The notes below the pieces were generated by a model, which was not told the DNA's origin, made no database searches, and saw only the letters and a list, made by a program, of their open reading frames with translations. From Paramacrobiotus metropolitanus (taxonomy: Eukaryota > Tardigrada > Eutardigrada > Parachela > Macrobiotidae): DNA of 64,000 bases. The translations under genes were made by a program, and so were the position numbers. The DNA lies in contig NW_026570331.1 of assembly GCF_019649055.1 (NCBI RefSeq), forward strand, positions 124,001 to 188,000, written 5' to 3'. Shown here piece after piece: positions 1 through 11,021 of the stretch (within the stretch, counting starts at the first letter, position 1; every line of letters starts with the position of its first letter).

Positions 1-383
1 AAATTCATTTTAAAATTAAAAATTTTATTTCAAATCATTTCAAAAATGGTCGAAAACCAAAACTAATCGTAAAATAAAGTTCGAAATGAATTTTTAATAT
101 TAAAATTTGAAATTAATTTTTTAAATTTAAAATTTCATTTAACTGCAAAAGCAGTTTCAATTCAAAAACGGCTGAAAACCAAAAATAAACGGAAAATAAA
201 ATTGTGAAATTAATTTTTAATTTGAAACTTTCATGTCAGTGTAAATAAGTTCCATTTTAAAAACGGCCGAAAACAAAATGCATCCAGAAAACAAATTTTT
301 AAAATTATAAAAATTTATTTCAACTCAGTTTCACTTCAAATCGTCCCAAAACCGGGCCAAACCCATCTGAACCTTGTCCGTAC
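1..383. repeat. AT-rich degenerate tandem repeat in an XRN2 intron
   Basis: This is the intron following exon 6 on the minus strand; no exon is visible. A core resembling CGGCYGAAAACCAAAA recurs near 48, 168 and 264. Each core is followed by a variant of AAACGGAAAATAAA and separated by stretches of A and T, giving a loose period of about 100-120 bases. Confidence 0.5.
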
Positions 384-3300
384 CTTCAAATCCGTGAAAA
401 TCGTATGCCGCTGCCCGACAAACAACAAATTCTGCCCCAACCCATTCCGCCTTGCCTCCTCCGCCGTCAGGGTATCGTACACCGTCCCCAGCGTCCGCAA
501 CAACCGTCCCTCATCGACAAACGGCAGGAGCGCCACGCCCTGCCAGGCGAATTTCTTCCCGTTGAGATCCACACAGAAATCACTCGGGTAAAAGTCCAGG
601 ATGGGCGATTCGGGGTCGGACATCAGTCGGCGCCAGGCGGTGGGCAGGAAGTTGCCGCTGGCCGCCGGGAAGACGCCCATCAGCTGTTCCAGCGGTTTAA
701 ACGGCTGGGTGTGCTTCGGGAAGGTGATGCGCAGTTGGTCAATGTGGGTGAAGTCGGAGGCGAAGGGCGAGTAGTGGTAGGGATAGTACCACGTCCAGGA
801 GGGACAGCCCTGGTAGTAGTACTGCAGGACCCAGCACAATCCTTCGACGTAGGCGTGGACGATCTCTTTCTGGAACTGCCAGTCGCCGTCGATGGCCACG
901 GCGAATTTGTTCATGTAGTAGCGCTGCTTCCATCCGTCTTCACCTGCAAAACAACAATCAATCACGTGAACCATAACAGCATGTTATTGTTATGCAGCCC
1001 ATAGACGACGCGTCCACAAATGTTTCTTACGTTTGTAATATTTTTAATTTCAATATTTTTATTATAATTTTGTATTACATCGATACGAAACTTATGAAGC
1101 ATAGTAATTAATTGTTAAAAAAAATAAAAATGCGAGAATGGCTGACGAATCATCTACGATGTTGATGTTCAAACTATGTAAATGGGCTCTTGCTACAATA
1201 CACACTTTGCCAAATTGCTGCAAAAAAGTAACAGGGTATTTATCTGGCAATTTTAAAAATCCATTATGAAAAATTTAACAAGTCCAATATTGTAAGAGGG
1301 CTCCGCGGCAAGCTGTGCAACATTACAGCGGTTTCGTAGTGTTGTGGCACACTGCTGGGGAGGCGTTGTCCCGTAACATTATTGTCAAAGACTCAAAACT
1401 GTCGAGAAATGATTTCCACGAAAACTTGAGCTGAGAATGAGTAAAATCTTTTTTTCTTTCGAAAATTAGATTAACCCGTGAATAAAAATATGATCTACAG
1501 TGGGATTCTATACTTCGACGTTTTCCGCATCCGGACATCTTCACAGCATCGATTCGCGTACCGGACACCCGAGGCACGATATTCTTTGCGCTGTTTCCCA
1601 TAACAAAACTTTTCAAAAATTAATTACGTGATAATCAGTGTTTTGCTACAAGCCTGCACACGAGGCTCATACAAATGATCATTTTTCTATTTTGGAACAA
1701 CGCAGAGAATAATACCGCGTGTCTCGGGTGTCCCTTACGCGAATGCGTATTGTGAATATGCCCGGAATAGGATAAACGTGGACCTATCAGATTTTTCATT
1801 TGAATGTATCTTTGTTAGCGACGCTTGTCTCTCATTGTATACTGTGAATAAAATTTCCTTATTATCATTTCAGAGAAAATCTTGCCAGTCACTCATTGTC
1901 GACAACGTTGCACGCGGGATGCCGGCGGCTTCGTAGTGTTGTGGCAGGTTTACGGTTGATCGATGGATGAATTAACGATTAATAAACAATTTTTCCTTTT
2001 AAAACATTAGCTTATGCTACAGAAAAATGCATTTTAGTGAAAACATTCAACACACAAAAAATACGAAAAAATTCTATATGAAAAAATTCAACACACGAAA
2101 AATACGAAAAAACAGCTACATGAAAAATACGAAAAAAAAATCTAAATGAAAAATACGAAAAAAAATCTAAATGAAAAATAAGAAAAAATTCAACACATGA
2201 AAAATACGAAAACAAACTGGTCCGGTACGACTGCACTTACAGTAACACTGTAGCGATCACTGCACAACTGAATTTTTACCTAATCGCACCACATCATTGG
2301 GATCCTCATCGTCATCCTGCCCATCCCGACTCCCCATCCGCTCCAATCCACCGGCCACACTAGCCGGCCGTTGAAACCGCTCCCCGGACGGCGAGGCACC
2401 CGGGTGCCGGCCCCCCGCGGGGCTCTGCGGCGCCGACGCCGGCCCTCCGATCAGCATAGCGCGCAGTGCCTGCGCCGAGGTCAGGTTGGTATTCTGGGGC
2501 TGGGCGAAGCGGAAGGAGTCCACGCGGGCCTGGTGGATAGTCTCGCGGGCGTTGCTCAGCGGCTGCGGAGCTCCCCCGCGTCCCACGGCGGCCGGGGAGA
2601 AGGCGCCGTTGAGGGCGTAGGCCGGGCCGTCGGAGCGCCGGCGTTTGGCGTCGCGGTCGTCCTCTTCGCCGTCGCGGCGGCGTTTGGCGCGTTCACGCTC
2701 TTTCTCGCGGCGCCGATCGATTTTGGCTTTGTGCATGCGGTTTTTCAGGATGCCGTCTTCCATTTTCCCTACATGTGAACATCTGAATTAGCTACGACTA
2801 TGAACAATAATAATTTGAATAATAATACGGAATAACTATGAATAATTTTTAATTAACAAACAGCAAAAACGCTGCACGTAACATAGCGCACGTAACATAG
2901 CTGTCAATAGCGTTCCGCGGCATGCTGTACTGCATCACCGCGGTTTCGTAGTGTTGTGGCAAACGCTTCGGTGACAATAAAGCTATTATGTGTTGTCAAA
3001 AGTAGTCATTTAGAAGTCTCCAGGGAAACTTAAATTAATATCTTGGAATTTCTTTTTTCAGAGGATTTTCTTAACATGCGAATGAAAAATACGGCTACAG
3101 TGATGTCTGTAAGAAATTACAAAAAAATTTAACTTTAGAAAAATAGCGAATAATACTGATACTGTAATTAACAACTGATTAATACGAACAATTAAAAATA
3201 ACAGAAATATAAACAAAAATAAAACAATGTCTCCAAATTACAAAACAATTACGTTAAAATGTATCGGGGACGAAACTGATATACTGCAGACTCAACTCTG

Positions 3301-6300
3301 GAATAAGGATGCGATGAAAACGTCAAAACGGAGTGCACTGTCTCCAGAACGAACTGATGTGAGTCGTAAGACCAAGAAACCAAACGAATGTGATGGTGCA
3401 ACTTCCATACGGTTCAAATTTCAAAGCACATTACTCCGTGCTCAAACTGCAGCCGTAAAGTAACTGGAATGTCCGAAAAGGTTTTACTGATTTTACGCAA
3501 AATCAACTCAAAATGTTTTGGGCAAAAAATTTCAGACAATTAAAATGGAACAATCTATACGAGCACAGTGAATTTCAACAGACACGATAAATTACTCTAA
3601 TTTTTAATCCATAACAGATTAAAATCAAAAACAGAGCTGGTTCAATTATCAGATAAAAAAATTCAAAAAATAATCAATAATAATTTACGACAGATATTCC
3701 AAAAAATTCCGGAAGTGCTTAATTAACATCTATTTCTGTTTCGGGGAAAAACGCCTTACCGAGTTCGGTGAGGACATGCTGCACCCGCTCCAGATTGACG
3801 AAGCCGTTCTCGGTCAGATATCCGCCGCTGCGGTCGGCGTTGGCCTTGTACAGATCGATCAGGCGGTCGATGGCGCCCTCGCGGATCTCCAGGGAGGGCA
3901 GATGCGGGAGGAAATCGTTGCCCACGAAGAAGCACATGAACACCCAGTCGTCGATGGCCCGCTCCAGATCGAACCCGTACGACACGGCGTGGTCCGGCTT
4001 CAGCTCCTGCTCCAGGTACTCGCGGAGGACGGATAAACGCAGGAAGATGAACTCGGTCGCCGGTGGTGGCGCAGGCGGTTCCTGTTACAACGATTTATTC
4101 ACTATTTAGACGGGATTTATTATTATTTATTAGTATTTAGCTTTATTAGTATTATTATTATTAAATTTATTATTATAAAGATTTCTTAGTATTTAGAAAG
4201 AAAACGCAGAATATCCATCCGCAAAGGTTCGCAGTCACATAGAGAACACCGGCACTAATCCGAATTATGTAATTAAGGAAGTGATTTTCGCTATGGCTAA
4301 TTAAAAGATTACTGTAACCAAGAAACCACGCAAAATTACTACAGCAGATCAATCAAACAGCGTAAAAATAGACACCACGCTGTAGAACACATGTACACAA
4401 TGAAAACAACGACCAAAACTCACAGTATTACTTACTGTTAATACTTGTTTGAGAAAAAATGGCAAGAATGCCGAGAACGACGCAGCAAGAAATATGTAAT
4501 CGTTTACAAAGTTTCAAAATGAAGTACTCTTTCCACGAAATTCCCGAAAAACGATAAAATAAACCGTACAGGGATACCGATGAAGATTGTATTATATGCA
4601 CACGACAAAAACTAAAAATAAATACTGCTTGTAGAGAGAGTAGACGTTAAAAATCACTCTGTATTAGTACTGGTTTCAGTCTGCGTTAAATACGGCGATT
4701 TTAACTGCGCTTTGGTCAGTGTATCGTAAAACCTGAGAAATTAAGCCAAAAGAATACAAACCCAGCAAGACCCACTACCAGACAACTGATTCGCTGAATG
4801 TTTTGCATGAGTTTATGCGCACCTGGTCGTCAACGGCTTTGGCCTTGCCGGTGCACATCTTCATCTCGTGGCCCATCTGTCCGCACAGCTCACAGGGCTT
4901 GGGCTGGCCGGGTTTGAATTCCTCGCGGATAATGGTGAAGTTGGCCTCGTGCGTGGCCAGGCCCAGCATAATCAGATCGGCGTCGGCGCCGCACAGGCAG
5001 TGGTGCGTGTTGGGATCGTGCTGGGGATTGGCGCGCTGTTTGCGGATGAAATCCATGATCTTGTGCTCACCTGCAGAGGGATGCCATCCACCGTAATATC
5101 AGACTCATAACTTTTTCAAATTCAATTATAAATGCCTATTCTAAATTTTTTTTATGCCTATGCATATATATAATTAAAATAAAAGCTGCTTGCCGCTGCT
5201 GTTAGGGCTGATTGAGCATATAATCTCACCATGAATATTTCCTGGCAATTTTACAAAGATTTATCATCATTCAAAATCGCCCACTTTCAAATCATCATGG
5301 CAAGCAAATTCAAAATGGCCACAATTTTACTAATACTGCAGCTAAGCCTTAATCAGAATGATAATACAGAATAATTTTGATTTAAAATTCACTTTAATTG
5401 GTATTAATTTGACGCTTACCTTCTCCGGGGACGTTGGCATCCGACAGGATCACCGAGATGCCCGCCCATCCCGGATCGTTGTTGAGGCGGTTGTGGACGT
5501 AGTAGCGCAGGTTCTTGGCCAGATTGTCCATGAACTCTGTGCCCGGTGTGATGCAGTTGCTGTCGAATTTCTCAGTGGGATCCTAAACATTGTTCGATAA
5601 ATATGTCATAAGTCATAATGCTCTCTTCTCTTTTCGAATTAAAAATTGCAAACACTGACGTCACATAGAAATGCGCCTGAAACAGATGGAAAGTGGAAAC
5701 ACGTGACAAGTGACGACAGTTGAGCAGACAACATGTCAATTAATATAAACATTTTATATAACAAACGAAAATTAATAAAACGCTACTCCCAGTTTGCAAT
5801 ACGTCATAAGGGCAAGATACACTGAAATTAACTTTAAAAAAAGTTACTTTAAAAATCGTTATTTTACGGTAATTTCAAAAACAATTTATTTTAATTTGAA
5901 TAACAAATTTATTACTTTAATTGCCCAGGTATATCTAAATTATTTAAGCAACTGCAAAAAGTGGTACATATTTATCAATTTCGCATGTATTGATGAAAGT
6001 ATTTATTGGTGCATGCATAATATAACGATTGACGGATAACGCCAAGATTAAACAGCAAACATTCAAAATATTTTCGCCAGATTTTCTTCACGCTTTTCTT
6101 CCATCATCGTTATAAAAACAATTAAATAACAACTACGCGAATCAAGATTCAAGGGCCAATAATTAAAATTATAGCACGCAATATACGTGTCCAATTATTT
6201 TATATCACAGGCACTGAAGCACAAGTAAAATCCCATTAAATCCTTCAAATGCCGTAAACCTTGGCGTACCTGCTGCGGTTTCTCCGGCAACCTGACACCT

Positions 6301-6734
6301 TCCTCGCGCAACCGCTGCTTCTGCCGTCTGATCTCCTCCTCCTTCTCCACGGCCTCCTTGGACGAACGGAACCGGCGACTGCGCTGCTGGTTCATCTTGG
6401 CGCGCGGCGCCACCCCGTCGATGGCCATGTACAATAAGCGTCGCGGCCGCACAATGTTGAAGATGCGATCAATGTACTCGAAGATGAGCAGCATCATCTC
6501 CTCCTCGTTGCGGGGCGCCGGCCGATCCTCGGGATGGCAGCACGGGTGGATGATGCCGTTCATGTCCAGATAGAGATTATCAAACTCCACTCCGTTGGGA
6601 TTGGGCAGGGAGGTGTCCACCGGGACACTGCCGCTGGCGTCGTCTTCCAGTGCGCGCGAGCGTTCTTCAGTGGCGTGCACGACGATGGAAGGGTACTTGC
6701 GGCTCAACCAGCGGAAAAACGCGGGGACGCCCAT
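384..6734 (-). CDS. XRN2: 5'-3' exoribonuclease 2 (nuclear), 3' end outside window
   Basis: Six exons read leftward: 6270-6734, 5420-5582, 4823-5070, 3760-4081, 2280-2768 and 384-943. All join in frame at GT-AG sites and give 749 codons; the rest lies left of base 1. XRN2 is the nuclear exonuclease that degrades uncapped RNA and helps terminate RNA polymerase II transcription. The N terminus [17 protein letters not shown], the segment [12 protein letters not shown], the basic helix [10 protein letters not shown] and the acidic motif [15 protein letters not shown] are hallmarks of the XRN catalytic domain. A CX2CX4HX4C knuckle ([14 protein letters not shown], exon 3) is typical of XRN2 rather than cytoplasmic XRN1. 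Exon 5 is a low-complexity charged linker. Exon 6 carries [11 protein letters not shown] and [18 protein letters not shown] of the second conserved region. Introns are long and repeat-filled. The start is the first ATG of the conserved N terminus. Confidence 0.93.
1297..1350 (+). repeat. Copy of dispersed tRNA-Val-like A-box motif (extended form)
   Basis: GTTTCGTAGTGTTGTGGCA at 1331-1349 fits the RNA polymerase III A-box TRGYNNARNNG apart from one base (TAGTGTTGTGG has T where an A is expected). It resembles the 5' end of eukaryotic tRNA-Val. The preceding 35 bases (CCGCGGCAAGCTGT...) also recur upstream of the copies at 1929 and 2943. No complete tRNA cloverleaf follows. Confidence 0.5.
1513..1781. 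mobile_element. Foldback (MITE-like) element, copy A
   Basis: The left arm (CTTCGACGTTTTCCGCATCC...) and the right arm read on the other strand are imperfect inverted copies. Both hold a CCGGACATCTTCACA-like block, then GATTCGCGTACCGGACACC, then a TGCGYTGTTCC-like block. The element sits in the XRN2 intron between exons 5 and 6. It encodes no protein. It is related to the elements near 10265, 55316 and 62864. Confidence 0.65.
1905..1945 (+). repeat. Copy of dispersed tRNA-Val-like A-box motif
   Basis: GGCTTCGTAGTGTTGTGGCAG lies in an XRN2 intron. It is preceded by a GC-rich block (GCACGCGGGATGCCGG) resembling that of the neighbouring copies. A GGTTGATCGATGG stretch about 20 bases downstream is only weakly like a B-box. 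Confidence 0.4.
2043..2215. repeat. Tandem AT-rich repeat with ATGAAAAATACGAAAAAA core
   Basis: About seven degenerate units of ATGAAAAATACGAAAAAA alternate with TCTAA or TTCAACACA spacers. They sit close to the 5' splice site of an XRN2 intron on the minus strand. Long open frames here come from low complexity, not coding. Confidence 0.7.
2914..2962 (+). repeat. Copy of dispersed tRNA-Val-like A-box motif (extended form)
   Basis: GTTTCGTAGTGTTGTGGCAA is preceded by CCGCGGCATGCTGTACTG, the same extended unit as at 1297-1350. It lies in the XRN2 intron between exons 4 and 5. Confidence 0.5.
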
Positions 6735-7333
6735 GATTGACGACGGATGCGGATGATTACACGCACAATATGGTCTACTAAATTATTTCCAAGGATATTC
6801 TAACAAATGTTTTTAAAGTAAAATGGATTTTACTAAAATCTGTCACGACTCCAGAGCAGAGAAGCTGAAAAACGGGTAAAACCGTAGACTTGAAAATATG
6901 ACGTCGAAATTTGCATGCTGTGCCACGCGAGGCGCCTGCGTAATGGAGCACCCCACAGCAGCGCGTAGTTACGTGCGGGGGTTTTGGATTTTTTCGAGCC
7001 GGCTGAAATTTCTAAAGGCGGTGTTTGTGGGCAGACAGCCAATTACCGTTGAATATTAGCACGGAAATATATCCGCCAATCCTGGAACGCGTCTTAAAAC
7101 ACGAGCTCATACCACTGCGACCGCTAAAATTCACATAAGTATTTATAATTTATCGCTTTTTGCTCGGTAACGGCTCGCTTTCGGTCTCGCAGACCGCCAA
7201 CCCAAACCGCAGCTGACGCCGATCAACGGCGTTGTATGAATTTCTTGGTTTCAGTTTTCTGTTTTCAGACTGTTTTGGAGTGTTTTCCGTTTTCGGTTTT
7301 CCTTTGCTGTTTAAATTTTCGCCATAATGTAAA
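6735..7333. promoter_or_regulatory. Divergent intergenic region between XRN2 and the THAP gene
   Basis: The two genes start 599 bases apart on opposite strands, so this stretch must hold both promoters. I see no clear TATA box at a suitable distance from either start. A GC-richer patch lies at 6900-7030 and a TTTTCGGTTTTC-like pyrimidine run at 7245-7310 just before the THAP start. No other gene is visible. Confidence 0.4.
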
Positions 7334-9595
7334 ATGGAAATTGATGGCGTGATCGATGCTCCCGAAGAAAGCTGCTCGAGCGTGAAATTCTGTGCCTGCT
7401 GCAGTTATCGCGAAGTGTACAACACCCGTCAACTGTTCGATTTCCCCTCGGCTGACGATCCCCGACGGCAGCTGTGGATCGACGCATGCGGAGAAGGAGC
7501 GGACTTCTTCCCGCATCCCGATTCCCGGGTGTGTAGCAATCATTTTGTGGAATCTGATTTTGACCAGCCGTTCCGTCGCGCAGAAGACGGTTGGTGGGTG
7601 ACGCAGCTGAAAACTACAGCCGTTCCAACGCGCAACGTGAAGACGAAAACCCCCGACGCTGCGTGCGGTAGCCGTGACGACAGCCAGCTGAAATCAATAG
7701 CCGTGCCAGCGCCCAACTTGCACACGGAATCCCCTGACGTTCCGTGCGGTAGCCCTGACGACAGCCAGCTGAAATCAACAGACGTTTCAACGCGCAACTT
7801 ACAAAAGGAAAACCCGGACGCCGCGGGCGGTAGCCCTAACGACAACCAACTGAAGTACACTGTCGTACCAACGCGCAGCTTGAAGGCAAAAACCCCTGAC
7901 GCTCCGTGCGGTAGCCCTAACGACAGCCAGCTAATGACATGGACGTTTAAGATTGACGCTACTCCGTCGTTCAGTAATGCCCCCAAGAAGCCAAGTCAGC
8001 CCACTCAGAAAAAGCGCAAAAAACGCGGTAGCCCCCGTTATACGGCAGTCAAAAAGAGAATGCCCAAGCCGAATCCCGATGGCGGGAATCATGTCGACAA
8101 AATTCCTGTAGCGCGGAAGCCGAAGCCGAAGAAGCGCAGTCGTCTCGTAGCGGCGATCGCCGTACCCACGCAACGTGGGACACGATCACGGCCGTCCGGG
8201 TGCGGTCGGCATGTCGCTACTCCACTTTTGAAAAGTCTTTTGCAACCCGACACGCCCAGACCAACCGGGGATGCGCTTCTGGTCAGCGGCGAAGGCGCGG
8301 CGAAAACGACCGTAACCATCACGGCTATGGAAGCGCATTTGATCCTGGAGAATGCCGAGTTGCGGCTGGCTAATAAGAACCTGCTGGAAAAAAATAAAAA
8401 TTTGATGGAGAGAATTCAGACGCTGGAAACGCAGTTGATCGGGATTCCTCAGGAAGTCAAAGTACCGGAAATCGATGCGGGGGTCAACCTTATCGCCATT
8501 CTACAGTATGAGAACGATATCAGCGTCCTCAAGACGGAGAAGCAGGAGCTGGAGGCGAAGATCGGGAATTTGGAGGAGAAATTTCGATGGGCAAAGTGAG
8601 ATGACGAACAAAAATTAAGAACTGTTAACCATAAAAATCAAGTGTTCACGTTATTCATTTTATTCTTATCAATAAAAAATAACCATAAAAAATCATAAAA
8701 TCTTAACATTAAAAAATAACCATAAAAAATCATAAATCTTAACCATAAAAATCAAGTATTCACGTTGCTGTAAATACTGTAGTTCAATTTAATTTAACGT
8801 TTATTTTATATTTAATTTTTTTTAATTCCGACATGCCTTTGGGCAAAGCTATTTTTTTGCAGATAAAACAGAATCTGCGTCGCCCTTTACTTTTACTATA
8901 ATGTTATTCTTAAAATTAAATGAAATAAAAATATAATAAGATTATTGTAATAAATAAAATAACGTTAAGTAATCTGCAGATATTCGCAGTTAGCTGGAAT
9001 TTTTTAACCGTTTTTATGGGTTTATTGGGCATCCTTAATAATCGTGAGTCTGCAGGAAATGTTCATTACCTGTACAATTTACAGTAACTTGTTTAGCCTC
9101 TACAACGCACTTCTAATAATATCGTTCAAATTATCAACACTGAATTGATTTTCCCGTATGCGTAAGTCTGTTATCAATCATTATTATTTATTTTATTGAC
9201 TTAAAACGCGGTTATTTTTTCGCTTCGAATTTGAAGCGACATTGACGCTTGACATCGTTTGACTGTGCAGATTTCAAGACTCTGACGACAAAGTGAACAT
9301 GCTGACCGGTTTCAAAGCGGCGTCCCTACAGCAGCTGTACCAACTCTGCGGCGGCGACGACCCCGACTTCCTGTCCCGCATCGACTACGAAGACCCCCTC
9401 AACACCGCCATGACCGCCCGCACCGCTATGCAAACCTCCCGCATGACCCTCTCCGCCGCCGACCAGTTCTTCCTCACCGCCATCCGCCTGCACCTCAGCC
9501 TGTCCTTCGGCGTCCTGGGCCTGCTCTTTGGCGTCAACCCGTCCGTGGCGCACCGCTACTACCGCGCCTGGATCTACGTCATGCACCCCGACTGA
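7334..9595 (+). CDS. THAP-domain / coiled-coil / Harbinger-type HTH protein, probably transposase-derived
   Basis: Exon 1 is 7334-8595. Ending it at the GTGAG donor and joining at TGTGCAG to 9271 keeps the frame (AA|A) and gives 528 codons. Without splicing, a 421-residue protein ends at 8599. Residues 19-80 form a THAP-type C2CH zinc finger (CACC, W, then VCSNHF), a sequence-specific DNA-binding fold. Residues 91-198 are four 27-residue repeats encoded by exact 81-base units. A very basic segment follows (QKKRKKRG), a likely nuclear signal. Residues 330-420 form a coiled coil. Exon 2 (LSAADQFFLTAIRLHLSLSF...) resembles the helix-turn-helix before the DDE domain of PIF/Harbinger transposases. 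No DDE nuclease follows. The frame stops at HPD, but coding-like sequence continues in another frame to 9786. Confidence 0.7.
7604..7927 (+). repeat. Four in-frame 81-bp tandem repeats in the THAP gene
   Basis: Units start at 7604, 7685, 7766 and 7847, and a fifth begins at 7928. Every interval is exactly 81 bases. Each encodes a 27-residue module close to QLKSTAVPTRNL plus KTPDAPCGSPNDS. There is no length drift and only substitutions differ, so expansion was by whole units with the frame kept. Confidence 0.9.
8630..8760. repeat. AT-rich short repeat in the THAP-gene intron
   Basis: Variants of AACCATAAAAAATCATAAA recur about five times. They include AATAAA hexamers that could serve as the polyadenylation signal of an unspliced THAP transcript ending at 8599. 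Confidence 0.6.
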
Positions 9596-9786
9596 GTGAG
9601 CGGCAGTGCGCGGCGGAGCTGTATGCGTCCCTCTTCCCGGGGCGGTCGTCGGGGCTCAACGGGATTGTGGAGATGCTGAAGACGGAGATTGACGACTGCT
9701 ATGGAAGGAGGCAGCGGGAGGGGGTGGCCGCTCAGAGCGCGGTGCTGCAGCGGACCCGCGCTATCAAGTTTCCGCGCCGGAAGTGA
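9590..9786 (+). pseudogene. Out-of-frame coding-like continuation of the transposase-derived protein
   Basis: Directly after the HPD stop, a second frame stays open for about 65 codons (...ERQCAAELYASLFPGRS...) and ends KFPRRK-stop at 9784-9786. GC-rich third positions match the exon before it. A one-base indel near 9580-9595 would join the two frames, so this is probably the remaining C-terminal part of the old protein. No DDE motif is visible in it. Confidence 0.5.
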
Positions 9787-9815
9787 ATGCTGGTGTGGGC
9801 TGCGGAAGGACGTAC

Positions 9816-9960
9816 AAGCCAGACTACAAATTGAGCATATTAAGGAACCGGTACAGCGAAAACAGCGTACTATCAGCGCCACTACACTACGGTTTGGCGT
9901 GCGCCGTGATTTTGTATTTTTCGCTGTTTCAGTTTATGCTCAGTTTGTAGTCTGGCTTGT
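9816..9960. repeat. Foldback hairpin with about 45-bp arms
   Basis: The left arm begins TACAAGCCAGACTACAAAT. The right arm, read on the minus strand, begins TACAAGCCAGACTACAAAC, and the two continue to match through GAGCATA and ACAGCGAAAA. The roughly 50-base loop contains CCGTAGTGTAGTGG on the minus strand (9879-9892), the same tRNA-Val-like A-box found elsewhere. Confidence 0.7.
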
Positions 9961-11021
9961 AGCGGTGTTGTGCGTATTGGAGCGTTTTCTCTGCTGGTGC
10001 TGATTTTTGGGTTGATGGAACGTAGTTGTTTCATGTTTTGGTTACGGATCTCTTTCTAGTTTCTGGTGATATGTGGCTGATTTCGCCGTGTTGATTGATG
10101 GATAGGAGAGTTTGTGTGTGCAATACGCAAATGATTTTAACTCACTGGAATCTTTTTGTGACATTTTGTCGACTGTGCTCATGCAGGATGAAAATTACTG
10201 TAACATAATTGGCGAGTGGCAACGTGGAGCAGGATCTCCAGGGAATCACCTGTGGATAGCAGTACATCGAAGTTTTTCGCATTCCGGACATTTTCACAAC
10301 AGTATACAATTACAGACAGACACCAGCAATGTTCCGCATAAGAAAACTTTGATAATTTTTTATTAATATTGTGCACAAGCTTGAATAAAAACACTAATTA
10401 TCCCGTAACCAATTTCTGAGAAGGTCTTGTCATGCGGAACAGCGGGCAGAATACCGTGTTTCTGGTGTCCGGTACGCGAAACGATTTTCAGCACATGCGC
10501 CGAATACAAAAAACGTCGAAGGATACTCCATCATACTCGTATACACAGACAGAACAGCACGATTTGGAAACTGAAGGCGCCAAGTGAAAAACGACAGGCT
10601 TTTCTGTTGCTGACTCTGATTAAAATAAAAAAATGAAATTTTTATGAACTGTACAAGTATGAGTACGAGTACTACACATTGCCTACTACAGCAAAATGAC
10701 GCATCGCTGACCTTGAATCATCAGTGTGAAATCCTGTTCGACTACGAATGTACGAGTACGCACATAATTCGATAAGCACACTCTGTTGTATCTTACGCAC
10801 TATTTCGTGAATATTATGCATTTCCGGTAACAATTTTCGTTACAAAATTTCACTTCCGTCATAAGAAAACGGGATGACAGTGAGTTATACAGCAGCATCT
10901 ATGAACAATAGCGGTGAAATAACATCGTACGTCCAAATTCACCGCCGTTGATGTCGAAAACACTTCCCACATCCCAGCCGGGTGGCTTTTGGTCCGAATG
11001 GTCTAGAAGCCACCCGGCATT
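9961..11021. other. Intergenic region with foldback element
   Basis: No gene is supported between the end of the transposase-derived unit and the chitin-binding protein. The stretch holds a degenerate ATGGAACGTAGTTGTTTCATG block (10016-10036) related to the A-box repeat and the foldback element at 10265-10521. The last 170 bases should contain the promoter of the next gene. Confidence 0.5.
10265..10521. mobile_element. Foldback (MITE-like) element, copy B
   Basis: The left end reads TCGAAGTTTTTCGCATTCC with ATTCCGGACATTTTCACA. The right end reads TGTCCGGTACGCGAAACGA and ACAAAAAACGTCGAAGG, its inverted counterpart. The middle carries GTTCCGCATAAGAAAACTTT and, inverted, AAGGTCTTGTCATGCGGAAC. 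It is non-coding and belongs to the same family as the copies at 1513, 55316 and 62864. Confidence 0.7.

Noticed and set aside
405..1004. 199-codon open frame on + opposite XRN2 exon 6
   Set aside because: Antisense shadow of a GC-rich exon whose minus-strand translation matches XRN2 along its whole length.
2371..2778. 135-codon frame on + opposite XRN2 exon 5
   Set aside because: Antisense shadow of the low-complexity charged linker exon; no independent start context.
3227..3463. 78-codon open frame on + in an XRN2 intron
   Set aside because: AT-rich codon use unlike the neighbouring exons, no domain, no splice or promoter context; chance frame within a well-defined intron.
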